64,000 nt of DNA from Omphiscola glabra (lineage: Eukaryota; Mollusca; Gastropoda; Lymnaeidae): positions 17,045,204 through 17,109,203 of the forward strand of contig OZ024810.1 in the NCBI GenBank assembly GCA_964017045.1, in the 5' to 3' direction. This document shows, piece by piece, positions 21,833 through 33,024 of this stretch. The notes beneath the pieces were generated by a model that had not been told where the DNA came from, made no database searches, and saw only the letters and a list, made by a program, of their open reading frames with translations. How positions within the stretch are numbered: the stretch's first letter is position 1; every line of letters begins with the position of its first letter. Position numbers and translations under genes: made by a program.

Positions 21833-22295
21833 CAACTCAATGAATGGTGTTGGTATATTCATTGGAAACTCAATGAATGGTGTTGGTATATTCATTGGAA
21901 ACTCAATGAATGGTGTTGGTATATTCATTGGAAACTCAATGAATGGTGTTGGTATATTCATTGGAAACTCAATGAAAGTTTTGTTGGTATATTCATTGGA
22001 ATCTCAATGAATGGTGTTGGTATATTCATTGGAAACTCAATGAATGGTGTTGGTATATTCATTGGAAACTCAATGAATGGTGTTGGTATATTCATTGGAA
22101 ACTCAATGAATGGTGTTGGTATATTCATTGGAAACTCAATGAATGGTGTTGGTATATTCATTGGAAACTCAATCAATAGTGTTGGTATATTCATTGGAAA
22201 CTCAATGAATGGTGTTGGTATATTCATTGGAAACTCAATGAATGGTGTTGGTATATTCATTGGAAACTCAATGAATGGTGTTGGTATATTCAGGC
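21833..22295. repeat. Minisatellite, 33-bp unit with hairpin potential
   Basis: Fourteen nearly identical copies. Each contains inverted 8-mers caatgaat and attcattg separated by about 11 bp, so every unit can fold. Open frames on both strands (MNGVGIFIGNS and NIPTPFIEFPM repeats) are artefacts of the 11-codon unit. Confidence 0.93.
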
Positions 22296-22424
22296 GATAG
22301 CGTGTCAAAGCTTCCCAATGATGACTGGTCATTGGAAACTCAAATAGCGCCTGGTCAAACCACGCAAACAAAGTAGTCACCAGGCTTGCACCTCCATAGG
22401 GGGAAATAAGGTAGTCAGAGGGGG

Positions 22425-22765
22425 ATCAGAGGTATGTTAGAGATTGGTCAGAGGTAGGTCAGAGATTGATCAGGTGTAGGTCAGAAGTAGGTCAGAGATT
22501 GATCAGGTGTAGGTCAGAAGTAGGTCAGAGATTGATCAGGTGTAGGTCAGAGATTGATCAGGTGTAGGTCAGAGAATGACCAGGTGTAGGTCAGAGAATG
22601 ATCAGGTGTAGGTCAGAGAATGATCAGGTGTAGGTCAGAAGTAGGTCTTAGATTGATCAGGTGTAGGTCAGAGGTAGGTCAGATATTGATCAGAGGTAGG
22701 TGAGAGATTGATTATAGATAGATCAGAGTTAGGTCAGCGTTTTTCAGAAGTCAAAGATAGGTCGG
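22425..22765. repeat. Minisatellite, about 22-bp unit
   Basis: About 14 copies of gattgatcaggtgtaggtca, mixed with shorter aggtcagaagt modules. Confidence 0.83.
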
Positions 22766-22934
22766 AGAAGCATGGCTGCGCTTTTCAAGAGCAGATAACT
22801 TGTTAACACTAAAAACAAACCAGACTTACATATCACTGTAACCTTTATATTAACAGCATGCCATTGCTGACTGGAGTAGCTAGACTAACTAGAATAACTA
22901 GTTGTGTGCTAACGACCTTAGACTTAGGAGGTTG

Positions 22935-23245
22935 GCACTGAAAACAAATGACAAGACACGCAGCTCAAAATGGTAACTGATGGACTGCATTCAAGTTGTG
23001 TAAATTTCGTCTTAGAGCCTTCATTAGAAAACAAGACGAAAAGACAGTTGACAGAATAAAAACTATTTTTTGTTGTTGCCGGAAGTAGGATCACAGGAAG
23101 TGAAAGAATATAAATATTGGTACTTTGAAAAATAAAGTAGAGAATCTTAACGGAACAAAAATATTTAGAGATACATAAAATCTAAGGAATAAGTAAAGAA
23201 GAACACATACAGGGAAATTGAGAAACGTTAGTAAGAGAGTATCTG
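22935..23245. repeat. Dispersed repeat family B, copy 2
   Basis: Shares the end cgttagtaagagag with copy 1, and ttcgtcttagagccttcatt is the minus-strand version of the aaggctctaag core. The segment cattcaagttgtgtaaat matches, inverted, the sequence 3' of the hAT element near 27465. Confidence 0.6.
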
Positions 23246-24039
23246 ATTCATACCATGTGGAGATATGGTACCAAAAATCTGAATAAATTGGTTTTCCATT
23301 TTCACTCTCACTCAAAATGGACGTGGCCCACTTCCAGATTAAACTTTTCATACTTCCCGCCGTTCTTTTTCTTTTTTTTTTTGGGTGTTTCTTTATATAA
23401 GGGCGTGACCTTACAGTGGGCGTGGCCTTACAGTGGGCGTATTTCTTTGGATATCATTTGCTTTTACTGTTTCTCTGAAATAGATCCATCCATACCCATG
23501 GAGTACGCAATGCACTCCTCATATAATGAAGTCATCTGCACAGTAATACGAAATCCCTGGATGAAGCACTCCTCATATAACGAAGTCATCTGTACAGTAC
23601 TTCTAAATATGTACCAGGATTAAGCAACTCTCAAAAATAATGAAGTCACGTGAACCAAACTACTGGAGTTTCTTCGCTCTTAGAGATTAGCAAATCCATA
23701 TCCATGGATTTCGACTCACCTCAAATAACGAATTAAACTGCAATGTATTTCAATTCATCTTCGAAAATCTTACATCCACGGATTACACCGCACACCCCCC
23801 CAAAAAAAAGCATCACGAAATTCGCTTGGATAGGATTACTACATTGTTGCTTCGTTTCTCTCGAACGCGGACCAACCGACAATACATACAAAAACATTTA
23901 AATGGCAATATTAAAACACCAAGGGATCCCCTTCAGGGCCTAGAAAAACATAGCTTGAGTTTTGCTTTGTCTTTTGTCTCCATCGTGGCGTGCGCGTCAT
24001 CCAGTGTGGCGCATGCGAATCATCCAGCTTTCGGCCTAC
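23246..24039. other. Spacer with a short 53-bp duplication
   Basis: Around 23508-23640 there are two to three copies of cactcctcatataatgaagt plus an atctg.acagta part. A short duplication of cttacagtgggcgt lies near 23410. No gene recognised. Confidence 0.5.
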
Positions 24040-24200
24040 ACGTATCCATTGTTCAACACAAGCATTATCCATTGTTCGGCATAAGCATTATCCATTATTC
24101 GGCGTATGCATTATCCATCATTCGTCGAACGCATTTATCCATTGCTGGATGCACGCACGATCCATTGTTCGGTGCGTGGCTTTCCATTGTTCGGATGACA
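24040..24200. repeat. Minisatellite, about 23-bp unit
   Basis: About seven diverged copies of cattatccattgttcggc plus a short variable tail. Confidence 0.8.
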
Positions 24201-25215
24201 CCGCTTGAGTGAAACAGGAGAGGAGGGGGGAGAAATTATCAAGAACAACGATTCTCAAAATGTTATGTTCTCACTTAAAGCCTTACAGTACCAAATAAGC
24301 GGGAAGGTTATGCGTGCAGTTTATCAACAGAATGAAAATCAGAAAACAATAGGCAAACTTAAGTCCTACGTCAAATGTTTATGTCCATAGCTACGACTAA
24401 TCAGTACCAGAGCGTGTGCGTATATATTTATATTTATAAAAGCATTGCACCTTGTTGAAAAAAATTGAAAATAATTTTGAAATAGCAATAGCTCATAAAT
24501 AAATAAATGACGAGGGGGGAATAAGGTTTCAACGATTGCAGGTTCGCCGAGAATAGAAACTAGAAAGTGTCAACAGCCATGACAAAGAATCCCAGGCCCC
24601 TTGCCCCACTCCCCCCCCCCCCCCATTTGTCTCTACCGCTGTTATAGATAAGAGACTTGGCGAGTATTGTTCTCAAGCCGTCTTCAATTGCCCGCCCCCC
24701 GCCCCCCCCCCCGGGCCCATTTAGCATCGCCGTGCAGGGAATGATGACATCCATTTGGACATCTGACATTAACTCTGTGGTAAACTGGCCCAACAAAGAA
24801 GTCGATTGCCTTCTAATGGCCTCCAGAACAAACGTGCCCTCCTTGCGACCGCTGGGCGCGTGTCTACGTTATGGCGGCCATTAAAACAATAGCGTGACGA
24901 CGTTCAGGAATTACATCGCAATACATTTATAGATTCAGTTTATGTAACGAAGTTTTTATGTTAGTTCAAGTTACTTGGATTTATTAATTCAATTTTTATA
25001 GTGAGCAAGTAAGTCTGTGGCGTAACAGTTGAGTGGCACGGGAAGGGGCCGTAAGGGTTGTTCCAACCCTGCGGGGCGTTCTTTTTTCTTTAAAATGGAA
25101 GTGCGGCATTTTCGGTTAAATGCAAAAAAAAAATAATTTAGTTTTGTTTTTGTTTTTCGAACATCCTGAGGTCACCGCTAGCGCCACTGTTAGCTGTATA
25201 GAGATTGCCAATTTT
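24201..25215. other. Spacer with C-runs, no gene recognised
   Basis: C-runs lie near 24608-24623 and 24690-24712. A short plus frame (24657-24884) ends in the phrase CLRYGG; no domain. The sequence gcgtgtctacgttatggcgg near 24858 is unremarkable. Confidence 0.45.
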
Positions 25216-25230
25216 GATATCAGCAGAGAT

Positions 25231-25931
25231 TCCGGTTGACAAGTCTGTAGTGGCTTGCCGATTTGGAAGCGCTGGCCACCGACCCCCTCGGCGTTAACCC
25301 GGGGCACATTACCACCATTGCGTGTCCCGCGTGGCAGACACGGCCATGCATGGTAGTTGCTGGAATAAACAGCTCCTACAGGGCTGCCACCTGTGATGCT
25401 TCACAGGGGGAAGAAAAGGCAAACACAGGGTAGGGATCATGATTACAAGTTGCCGTTAAGGGATATGAGGCGATAGGCTGTGGTGGAAGCCTATGGCCGG
25501 TGATTCTAAATATGCAGCCCTGAGAAAGCTGCTCCTAGGCAACCGTTTCGTCCCAGCTACTTCGCGAATTAGTTGCGAGGTGGAAACCCACTGTAGAATC
25601 CCTCTTAGAGGGCGTCCGATGCTTCCCCGGGACGGGTGAGGGGAGATATTAGGACGTTAATTTACCGTCCCGGCCCCTAGGAAAGTGGACTACGGACGCT
25701 TGAAACACAGCGTCTTCGGTCGACCAGACGTCTCCGGGCGGGGGGGCCTCCATCAGCAAACTCGATCGAGCAGTTGCTGGTGGGGGCGTCCCACGCCCGG
25801 GGAGGTCTCTGACGTCTTCCCGCACGGCCCGGCGCCGGGGACACCCGGCGGCTGGCGGGTGTGGGTGGACGCCAGGGAGGGCATTAGGAGCGTAAGCTCG
25901 ACGGCCCGCTGACGCCATTTCCTAATGAAGA
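25231..25931 (+). mobile_element. GC-rich retroposon-like insertion with 15-bp target duplication
   Basis: A 701-bp segment clearly richer in G+C than its surroundings, flanked by perfect 15-bp direct repeats gatatcagcagagat (25216-25230 and 25932-25946). Duplications of this length are typical of non-LTR retrotransposition. The 3' end is tcctaatgaag-like with no poly-A. Frames at 25649-25918 are short and hold no known domain, so I infer a 5'-to-3' deleted LINE derivative or a long SINE. Poly-A absence would fit an RTE-type 3' end. Confidence 0.68.
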
Positions 25932-26051
25932 GATATCAGCAGAGATCCATTCTTAGTGGAACACGTGACTGATGTTTTCGTGATGTGCCATGATGTATCA
26001 AGTATTTGTAAAGCATATCATGGAAGGCAAATAAAACAAGAAAGTAGCCGG

Positions 26052-26215
26052 GTTTTTTTTTTTTTTGGGGGGGGGGGGGGTAGAAGGAGTTAATTCTTTC
26101 ATATGTGTGATCACACTAAGCCTGCTGTAATGTAACGAAAAGTTTCAAAAGGAGTAGCTAGAGTGTTTGGCGCCAGGGACAAGATTCATTTTAAAGCCCC
26201 CCCCCCCTTTTTTTT
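26052..26215. repeat. Paired T/G and C/T homopolymer runs
   Basis: T-run passing into a G-run near 26054-26082 and C-run passing into a T-run near 26199-26217. Confidence 0.75.
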
Positions 26216-26279
26216 TGTACTGTGCTCTGTTACTTGTTCTACTTCTATTTGTTTTGTTTTGCTGACGAAGGCTCTAAGC

Positions 26280-27389
26280 CAGGGGTCTCAAACTCAAATT
26301 GTCCGGGGGCCGCAGGAGGTACAGTCTGGGTGAGTCTGGGCCGCATCAAGTATTCAACAAAAAAGTGATGACAAATTCAATAAAGTGCAACTGTTACAAT
26401 CTGTTACTCCTTGTTGCCAGAGACCTGGCAGCGCCACTTCTTACACTTCTTACAACATTTGGCTTGAGCGAGGAAGCAACTGAGCCCCGAACTTTGACTT
26501 GTTAGGTACTACCAAACAGGCACATGATTCGCTTGAACAATCTGGACATCTCAGGGAAGGTGGAGTGGCAATGATCTCATGAATTGTCCAAGCTTGTCTG
26601 TTTTTCCATTCACCTCCCTGAACTGAGCCTTGTGTTTAGAATTGCACTGACGATCAATTAGCCCCATTTGAATCGCAAAAGGTGTGAGGCATCTTCCACA
26701 TTGAAGGAGAATGGGTAAGCAAAATTTTCAAAAGTGGCTCTGTGTGTTTTGAAGTCTGCAAACCTATGATCAAATTCTTCATGCAGATTTGCAATGGCAT
26801 CAGTATACCTACTACTGAACGGTGTGTCCGAGTCCATGAGTACTTTGCATGTTGGGAAATGGCAGAGGTTTCTCTGAGAAAGCTGGGCTTTCCATAACAC
26901 AAGTTTTGCGCAGAATGCCCTGACATTGTCATAGGCAACACTGACAATCTGCCTTGAAACTTCTTGTTGAGGACATTCAGCACAAGAAAAGCCAAGTGCA
27001 TGATCCATTTGGGATCATTTATTATAGGAACAACGACCACATCTATCTCCATGACGGTTTTGATTTCTACTCTAAACTCAAAAAACCGTTTCAAGACGTT
27101 TCATAAGCCAACGTACCCCAGTGAGGTAGAAAACATCCTCAAATGCTGATTCTATTTCCTCTAAAAAGGCGCGGACGTGCCGCTGATTCAAGCCTCTGGG
27201 CCCTGTGTCAGAATGCTACGATTCACAAAATTATGGCTGTGCATTAAACATAAAATGAATTTTCAAAAAAAACTTTTGATCTATGTATTTACAATATTTG
27301 AAGCGTGTTTTCTCAATGGGGAAAACGCGCGGGTCGCACTAGAACTTAACTTTATTGTCAGTTATCGGGTCGCGAGTTTAAGATCCCTG
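26280..27389 (-). mobile_element. hAT transposon, full-length by termini but inactive
   Basis: Inverted ends caggggtctcaaactc (26280) and gagtttaagatccctg (ending 27389) with an 8-bp target duplication ctctaagc/ctcttagc (26272-26279, 27390-27397; one mismatch). The 1.1-kb interior holds a broken transposase on the minus strand. Autonomous hATs are usually about 2.5-4 kb, so this copy is internally deleted. It interrupts a family B dispersed repeat: gctgacgaaggctctaagc on the left continues as agaaacgtcc on the right. Confidence 0.93.
26490..27150 (-). pseudogene. hAT transposase pseudogene (GTF2IRD2/ZBED5-like)
   Basis: Pieces of the C-terminal half of a domesticated-type hAT transposase can be read in shifting minus-strand frames. 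In order they are FYLTGVRWL, then KRFFEFRVEIK and DPKWIMHLAFL in one frame, then FCAKLVLWKAQLSQRNLCHF and HEEFDHRFADF in another, and finally FPEMSRLFKRIMCLFGST in a third. This order matches the family in which a conserved VRWLSRG-like motif, a DPKW.MDLAFL motif and a terminal LFGSTY dimerisation motif occur. At least two frameshifts and several stops break it. The N-terminal zinc finger and first catalytic acidic residue are absent. The longest uninterrupted pieces are 146 and 116 codons. Confidence 0.92.
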
Positions 27390-27397
27390 CTCTTAGC

Positions 27398-27740
27398 AGA
27401 AACGTCCAAATCTTTTGCCCTGTCTATTTATTCAAGTTTAACATTCCTTGTTCTTATATATCATTTACACAACTTGAATACAGTCCTACCATTATTATTT
27501 TCTTTTTTTTCAACTCTCAAACCCATTATTGTCATCAATTAAATATTATCAAAGCACATTTGGCCCCCCCCCCCCATAACTAGTCTGGCGCCCATCAACA
27601 TCTGTCCCCCCCTGCCCTCCTTAGCTACGCCTCTCTTCTTAAGAATACATATAATATTACGCGTATTAGTTGCACACATTTTTTTTTAAATGTCAGAATA
27701 GGGAATGGTCTTGCTCGAGTCATTCGTGTTACTAGTAGGA
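27398..27740. other. Right part of split family B repeat and C-run spacer
   Basis: 27398-27510 continues the family B repeat past the hAT insertion (ttgccctgtctatttatt, tttacacaacttgaat). A C-run lies near 27564-27576. A terminus-like phrase ttagctacgcctc occurs near 27622. Confidence 0.55.
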
Positions 27741-27744
27741 CAGT

Positions 27745-27930
27745 ATAACACCTTAGCCCAGTGCGGCTCTTTCGCGAGCTGAGTGTGGCTCGGCCAGTCG
27801 GCCGTAAATCGGTTTTGACTCCAAAAAACATGGGGTCTTGAAATGAAATTTGGCTCTCGAAAATTTTTTAATTGTCCTGCTGCTGATTTTTTGGGGCTCT
27901 TTTAACTCATGAGTTTGCTTTAGCCAATGA
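27745..27930. mobile_element. Diverged hAT-type miniature element, relative of 48427
   Basis: Shares ggctcggccagtcgg, ttttgactccaaaaaacatg, gaaatttggctctc and attttttaattgtcc with the element at 48427-49066. The right part cttttaactcatgagttt corresponds to that element's subterminal region. No tandem array formed in this copy, and its own ends are eroded. Confidence 0.7.
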
Positions 27931-27989
27931 CCGTTGCATAGACGCATTCCGGAATAGGTAAGTTAAGGATCCTCAAAAAATGTGAACAT

Positions 27990-28330
27990 GCATCAATCCA
28001 TGTTTCCAGTGTGTGGTTGAAAGTTATTTAGTTGAAACTATCCATCAATCCATGTTTCCAGTGTGTGGTTGAAAGTTATTTAGGTGAAACTATCAATCAA
28101 TCCATGTTTCCAGTGTGTGGTTGAATGTTATTTAGGTGAAACTATCCATCAATCCATGTTTCCAGTGTATGGTTGAAAGTTATTAAGGTGAAGCTATCCA
28201 TCAATCCATGTTTCCAATGTATGGTTAAAAGTTATTTAGTTGAAACTATCGATCAATCCATGTTTCCGGCGTGTGGTTGAAAGATATTTAGGCTAAACTA
28301 TCAATCATATCATGTGTCCAGTGAAAGGTC
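27990..28330. repeat. Minisatellite, 52-bp unit
   Basis: Six to seven copies, with catcaatcc at 27991 and 28043. Unit contains catcaatccatgtttccagt. Confidence 0.9.
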
Positions 28331-28427
28331 TATGATCATGTTTTCTGTCCCAGTCCAAATGGCATTCCTAAGTCAGAGTTTAATCATACAAAATGAACCG
28401 TTCCAAAAAAGCCAATTATAGTTTGGG

Positions 28428-28622
28428 GGGAAAATAAGGCTATCAAACATGACTAGGTTGGCAAAATAAGGCTGTCAAACATGACTAGGTTGGCAAAATA
28501 AGGCTATCAAACATGACTGGGTTGGCAAAATAAGGCTGTCAAACAAGACTGAGTTGGCAAAATAAGGCTGTCAAACATGACTGGGTTGGCAAAATAAAGC
28601 TGTCGAACATGACTAGGTTGAA
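28428..28622. repeat. Minisatellite, 33-bp unit
   Basis: About six copies of ggcaaaataaggctgtcaaa plus catgactaggtt. Confidence 0.92.
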
Positions 28623-29099
28623 CAGTGTGTAGAGCCTGACAAAAGAAGATGGACAACTATTCTTTCCCTTGACCAGTCTGCTGAAACAACCGTGTTTTTT
28701 ACGTGTACGCGGTGTCTAATAATTGTCTGTGTTGTGACCGACACGCCTCTTGGACTTACAAACAGCAAAGAGACTGCAATGCTCCTGTCTGCCGTGCGTT
28801 GGGACCTATACTGTAACAAGGTCAAGACATGCATCTACTCACCAGATTGTAAACGCCCAGAAGGAATGTCTCCGCCCCCGAACACACCTGAAAGTACACA
28901 CAAAAACTTTACAGGCATCAATTCATCCACAACCCACACTGACAACAATTTTAGGGACTTTAAGGTGCGGGCCGTTGCCTGTTCGGAAAACTGCTTGCAG
29001 CAGATCTATATATATATATATATATAAGATATATCATCATGTGTACATCTTATCTAAATACATAATTCTCAATAGCTGACAACATTACAATCATCTAAT
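28623..29099. other. Spacer with (AT)n
   Basis: Overlapping frames of 110 codons on the plus strand run into an (AT)n tract at 29007-29026 and are not credible. No domain recognised. Confidence 0.5.
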
Positions 29100-29640
29100 T
29101 TCACCGACGCTTTCACTGACTATAATTTCACGAAGTGAGATTCTTAAAAAAAAACAATAAAAAAAACCCAAGTGCGTTCGGAGAGTTATAATTTCTTTCG
29201 ATTTACGGGAGTAGTCTCAATTTAAATATGGTGCCATCAATATGAGGTGTAAAGGGTGTGGGGCATTAGATTATCACTGTAGTTGAAGGGGGGTGGCGCA
29301 AGGTAAGGGGGCGGGCAGGTAGGGGTAGCATTAATTGAGAATCTAATAAACTGCGTTACTGGAATTGTGTTTTGTCAAGTAACTTTAGTACAGCGGTTCT
29401 CAACCAGTGGGGCGCGACCCCCTTTGGGGCGGGGGGTGGGGTCGAACGACCCTTGCACAGGGGTCGCATAAGACCATCGTAAAACACATATTAATGAAGC
29501 AGCAACGGAAATAATTACATGGTTGGGGGGTCGCCACAACACGAGGAACTGTATTAAAAGGTCGCGGCTTTGGGAATGCTGAGAACCACTGCCTTAGTAG
29601 ATGGGAAGTTCACGCCTTGCGGCCGCCATTATTTTGCGGT
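29100..29640 (+). repeat. Dispersed repeat family A, copy 3, split by a hAT element
   Basis: Related to copy 1 at 8430-8735. The last shared block agatgggaagttcacgcctt follows the inserted element here and is contiguous in copy 1. This gives a natural empty-site comparison. Confidence 0.82.
29391..29591. mobile_element. hAT-type miniature element (CAGTGGTTCTCAA family)
   Basis: A 201-bp element with ends cagcggttctcaacc and gctgagaaccactg and subterminal ggggcgcgacccc. Target duplication ctttagta/ccttagta (29383-29390, 29592-29599; one mismatch). Same family as 56729-56925, sharing gtcgaacgacc, taagaccatcg.aaaacacat, gcaacg.aaataatt and gtcgc..caacac. No coding capacity. Confidence 0.95.
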
Positions 29641-30469
29641 AGTGAATAAAGGGGCTTCATATATTTTTTTTAACATAGCAGTGTAGCAGACAGTTATGTT
29701 AACTGAAGTGTTTAACCTTTGTTATTTGATGATTTCAATTAATGGTTTATCCGCCCCCCCCCCTTTTTTTATTTTATTTTTCATCCGACACTACATCCAC
29801 AGGACGACGTTAAACCGGCTACAGAATAGATTCTTGCTTCATGTAAAAAGAGATGGGGAGGGGGCAGTGTGTAAAGACTATTCAATAAAAGTAACGGTAA
29901 AGTTACACCATGTTCCACGCGTTAATCCTTTTTTTTTTTCTCTTAGGAAATTTAAATCGTGTAGGGTTTTCTCTGATGCTTCGTCTCATTATCACGGGAA
30001 TCGAATAGTCCGATCGTGGGAGACGGGCTTTAAGATATTGCTATCTTTCAAAGGATGACCAAATAATAGACTATTAAAAGTTATAAATATTAAAAGAAGG
30101 CCATTCGCAAAGCCTGCCAATTCAATTTTTTTTTTTGAGAAAAAAAAATGAGTTAACTATTTGGGCTGGTTTGTTAAATGTCAATCTATAGTATTTTATG
30201 CATTTAATGAATCAAAAGCTTCATATAAGTCTAGAATGTCACCATACAAAATTAAAAGCTATTTTTGCTATATTTAACGTTAATTAAAAAAAAAAACACA
30301 CAATTTTTCTCTAAATCAACCGGATGTTACTTGGCAGGTTTTGCAATGGGACTCCTCGATTTTAAAGCTGTATTCGTTTGACTGAGATATTCTAATTGTC
30401 GACCTAGCTTTTGTTGCAAATATCATTTAACTTATTATATTTCCGATACAGAAAGAAATCAAATGTGAT
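29641..30469. other. AT-rich spacer, no gene recognised
   Basis: A 120-codon plus frame (29696-30058) is interrupted in composition by a C-to-T homopolymer run (29752-29767) and a T-run, and has no known domain. Several poly-T and poly-A tracts. No gene called. Confidence 0.45.
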
Positions 30470-30728
30470 TGTGTCGCCAGACTGTGTACCGAATGTCAGT
30501 TCTTGATTTGATAGACTGTGTCGCCAGACAGTGTACCGAATGTCAGTTCTTGTGATAGACTGTGTGACCAGACTGTGTACTGACAGTCGGTTCTTGTGAT
30601 AGACTGTGTGACCAGACTGTGTACCGAATGTCAGTTCTTGTGATAGACTGTGTGACCAGACTGTGTACCGAATGTCAGTTCTTGTGATAGACTGTGTGAC
30701 CAGACTGTGTACTGACAGTCGGTTCTTT
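30470..30728. repeat. Minisatellite, 44-bp unit
   Basis: Six copies of gatagactgtgtgaccagac plus a tgtgtac segment. gaccag at 30566 and 30610 gives the period. Two alternating variants (ccgaatgtcag and tgacagtcgg) hint at a two-unit pattern. Confidence 0.9.
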
Positions 30729-31152
30729 TTTGACAAGGGTCATCCGCAACACAAAGTAAACGCATTTAAAACAAGATTGCTTGGCCGTATCGGTATGGAG
30801 CAGCGTCCAAGCGATTTCCTATTTCTGTATTAGATTAGATTGACTAAGGAAGGGAGAGGTCTTTAACTTACGAAGTGGAGATAAAATACCCCCCCCCCCC
30901 CCAAAAAAAAAAAAAAGAAAAAACAACAATTTTTAAAAATATATTTTTAAAAAAATTTTCTACAAATTTTTTGCCAAAAGTTATCGTAAATGATCATTAC
31001 GCGTGTAAAAAGGTTTGGAGACAACACGTGAATGTTGTACAAGAGCGCTTTAGGCGACCATTGGGACGGGCAAACATACGGGAATTCCCCGTCCCATAAT
31101 AAAAAAAATCAAGCAAAGAAAAAACATCGAGTCATCGGTCGACAAAAAGAAG
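30729..31152. other. Spacer with C-to-A homopolymer junction
   Basis: A C-run passes into an A-run near 30891-30915. No gene recognised. Confidence 0.5.
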
Positions 31153-31487
31153 GTGGAGAGATTTCGGTGCTACTTTAACAATGGCAACGATAGGAAGAAT
31201 GTAGAGAGATTTCGGTGTTACTGTAACAACGGCAACGGCAGTAAGATTGTAGAGAGATTTCGGTGTTACTGTAACAATGGCAACGGCAGGAAGAATGTGG
31301 AGAGATTTCGGTGTTACTGTAACAATGGCAACGGCAGGAAGAATGTGGAGAGATTTCGGTGTTACTGTAACAATGGCAAAGGCAGGAAGAATGTGGATAG
31401 ATTTCGGTGTTACTGTAACAATGGCAACGACAGGAAGAATGTGGAGAGATTTCGGTGTTACTGTAACAATGGCAACGGCTACGAGGC
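31153..31487. repeat. Minisatellite, 48-bp unit
   Basis: Seven copies of a unit starting agatttcggtgttactgtaa. Sixteen codons per unit keep frames open on both strands: ERFRCYCNNGNGRKNV on plus, and valine/isoleucine-rich repeats on minus. No independent sign of a gene. Confidence 0.92.
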
Positions 31488-32149
31488 ATTCGAGAGCAGG
31501 CATCGACAAGAACTAATGATTTGCTCAGGTGTGCGGGGAAAGGAAGGGGTTGGGAGGGGGGAGGAGGGCGTGCGGGGAGGAGGGGGAAGTGGGTGTGAGC
31601 AGAAGCCATCCAACAAAGCCAGCTATGGAAGGTATCAGGTGTGACACACAGGAATTAGGTCTTATTTAATCGTGCTGCCCGGGGCCCCAGAGATAGAGCG
31701 CCAATTAAAATCATCAAGTTAAAATCCAGTAATACTCGCTATGGCACATACAAAACAAACCAACAAAAAAATCTGGAAGTTATTTCCTCGGCTCCATGAT
31801 TGGAGAGATTTGATTTCCAATAACTTTACCTTTGTTTGTAAGAGGGGGCCCACCTTGGTAAGGGATTTTACAAGATTACATGTATTTTGTATTAGTTCGT
31901 TGCCAGGAAGGCTGCCAGGCACAGACTGACACAGGGCTGCAAAAATCGTCATTCGATAGGACTTAATAGAGAATTAAACGATAAAAACCGTTGCACTTCA
32001 CAAAACTATTGGGCGCCAAAATCGTCTTTTCTTTGGTCCACCCCACCGGGCACTTTTTTCTATACAATGACGTGCGCCATTTTCAGGCTGCGCCCAGGGG
32101 GGCCGCTTTCCTCGACTAGGCGCTGGACAGACGCACATGGATAATTGAG
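31488..32149. other. Spacer, no gene seen
   Basis: Contains purine-rich aggagg-type sequence at 31540-31600. The remainder is unremarkable. Confidence 0.5.
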
Positions 32150-32154
32150 CCCGA

Positions 32155-32440
32155 AATTTCATCCATCCATCCCTGTGACGCTACAGCCCATGTAGGCTTC
32201 AGCCGGCCTAACCACATCCTTCCACTCAGACCTAACTATAGCTTTTCTTTTCCATACTTGAATTCCAAGCTGCCGTAGATAAGTTTCCACATTATCCAAC
32301 CATCTACGCCTAGGTCTGCCTTTGAAACGTTTTCCTCTGGGGTTTTGGTGATGCACCCTCTTCAATCCTCTTTCATTTGTCATTATTTATAAGTGTCCTG
32401 ACCAGCGTAACCCACCTTTTTATTTATTTCTGCTACACGC
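32155..32440 (-). pseudogene. Non-LTR retrotransposon 3' end (RT C-terminal tail)
   Basis: The minus strand encodes LRWSGHL, a stop, then a 74-codon frame with HHQNPRGKRFKGRPRRRWLD and SEWKDVVRPA. This is the conserved tail that follows the reverse transcriptase domain in many metazoan LINEs (RW.GH, then P.GKR.RGRPR.RW.D, then DR.EWR). The element ends in a short gatggatggatg tail, as in LINE clades that end in a microsatellite in place of poly-A. The copy is 5'-truncated and has at least one stop, so it is dead. No target duplication identified. Confidence 0.88.
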
Positions 32441-33024
32441 ACAGGATCCCGATATAGACTATATCAATTCCTGGTTGGTACGTATTCTGCATACATGTCC
32501 ATCTTTTTTTGGCAAATATATTTTGCAGAGAACGTTTCTTGTGCCCATTTTATATAACTATATAGTTGTATTAGACTTGTTATATAGTTGTTATATAATT
32601 GCTATTTCGTAGTTATTTAACTGTTATGAAGGTTTTTTTTATATAAATATCGTATAGTTGTATAGTTTAATAATTCCATTGTTATACATGTATGTAGTTA
32701 AAGTGTAGGAGTAGAGTTATGTATGCAGTTATAGTGTAGGAGTAGAGTTAGCCTTAGCAAACTGAGCTATATTAGAACTGGTTCAGCATACCCGACAAGA
32801 TGTAACTGATTACAGCAGGGACTCTCAAGCTTTATGTGAGATGGCCACACATAAAACGTCTCATTGAGAGGTAATCAATGCTACTGGTTATTCGGAGGTT
32901 AAGAATTAGGCTGAGGACCTCTTAGTTAGAGTCTGTTGCCGGAAGAAAGAAGATTATACCACAGTGAAATAGTGGTGATCACACATATATGTACAAATAT
33001 TCACCAGTGACTCCGAGCAGCAAT
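32441..33024. other. AT-rich spacer
   Basis: Loose ttatatagttg repetition at 32560-32650 and a 30-bp duplication (gtgtaggagtagagtta) at 32685-32750. At 32817, cagggactctcaagc resembles a lone hAT terminus, but I find no partner. Confidence 0.5.

Noticed and set aside
25649..25918. Coding frames in the GC-rich insertion
   Set aside because: Overlapping frames on both strands, arginine/proline/glycine-rich as expected from GC content; no domain.
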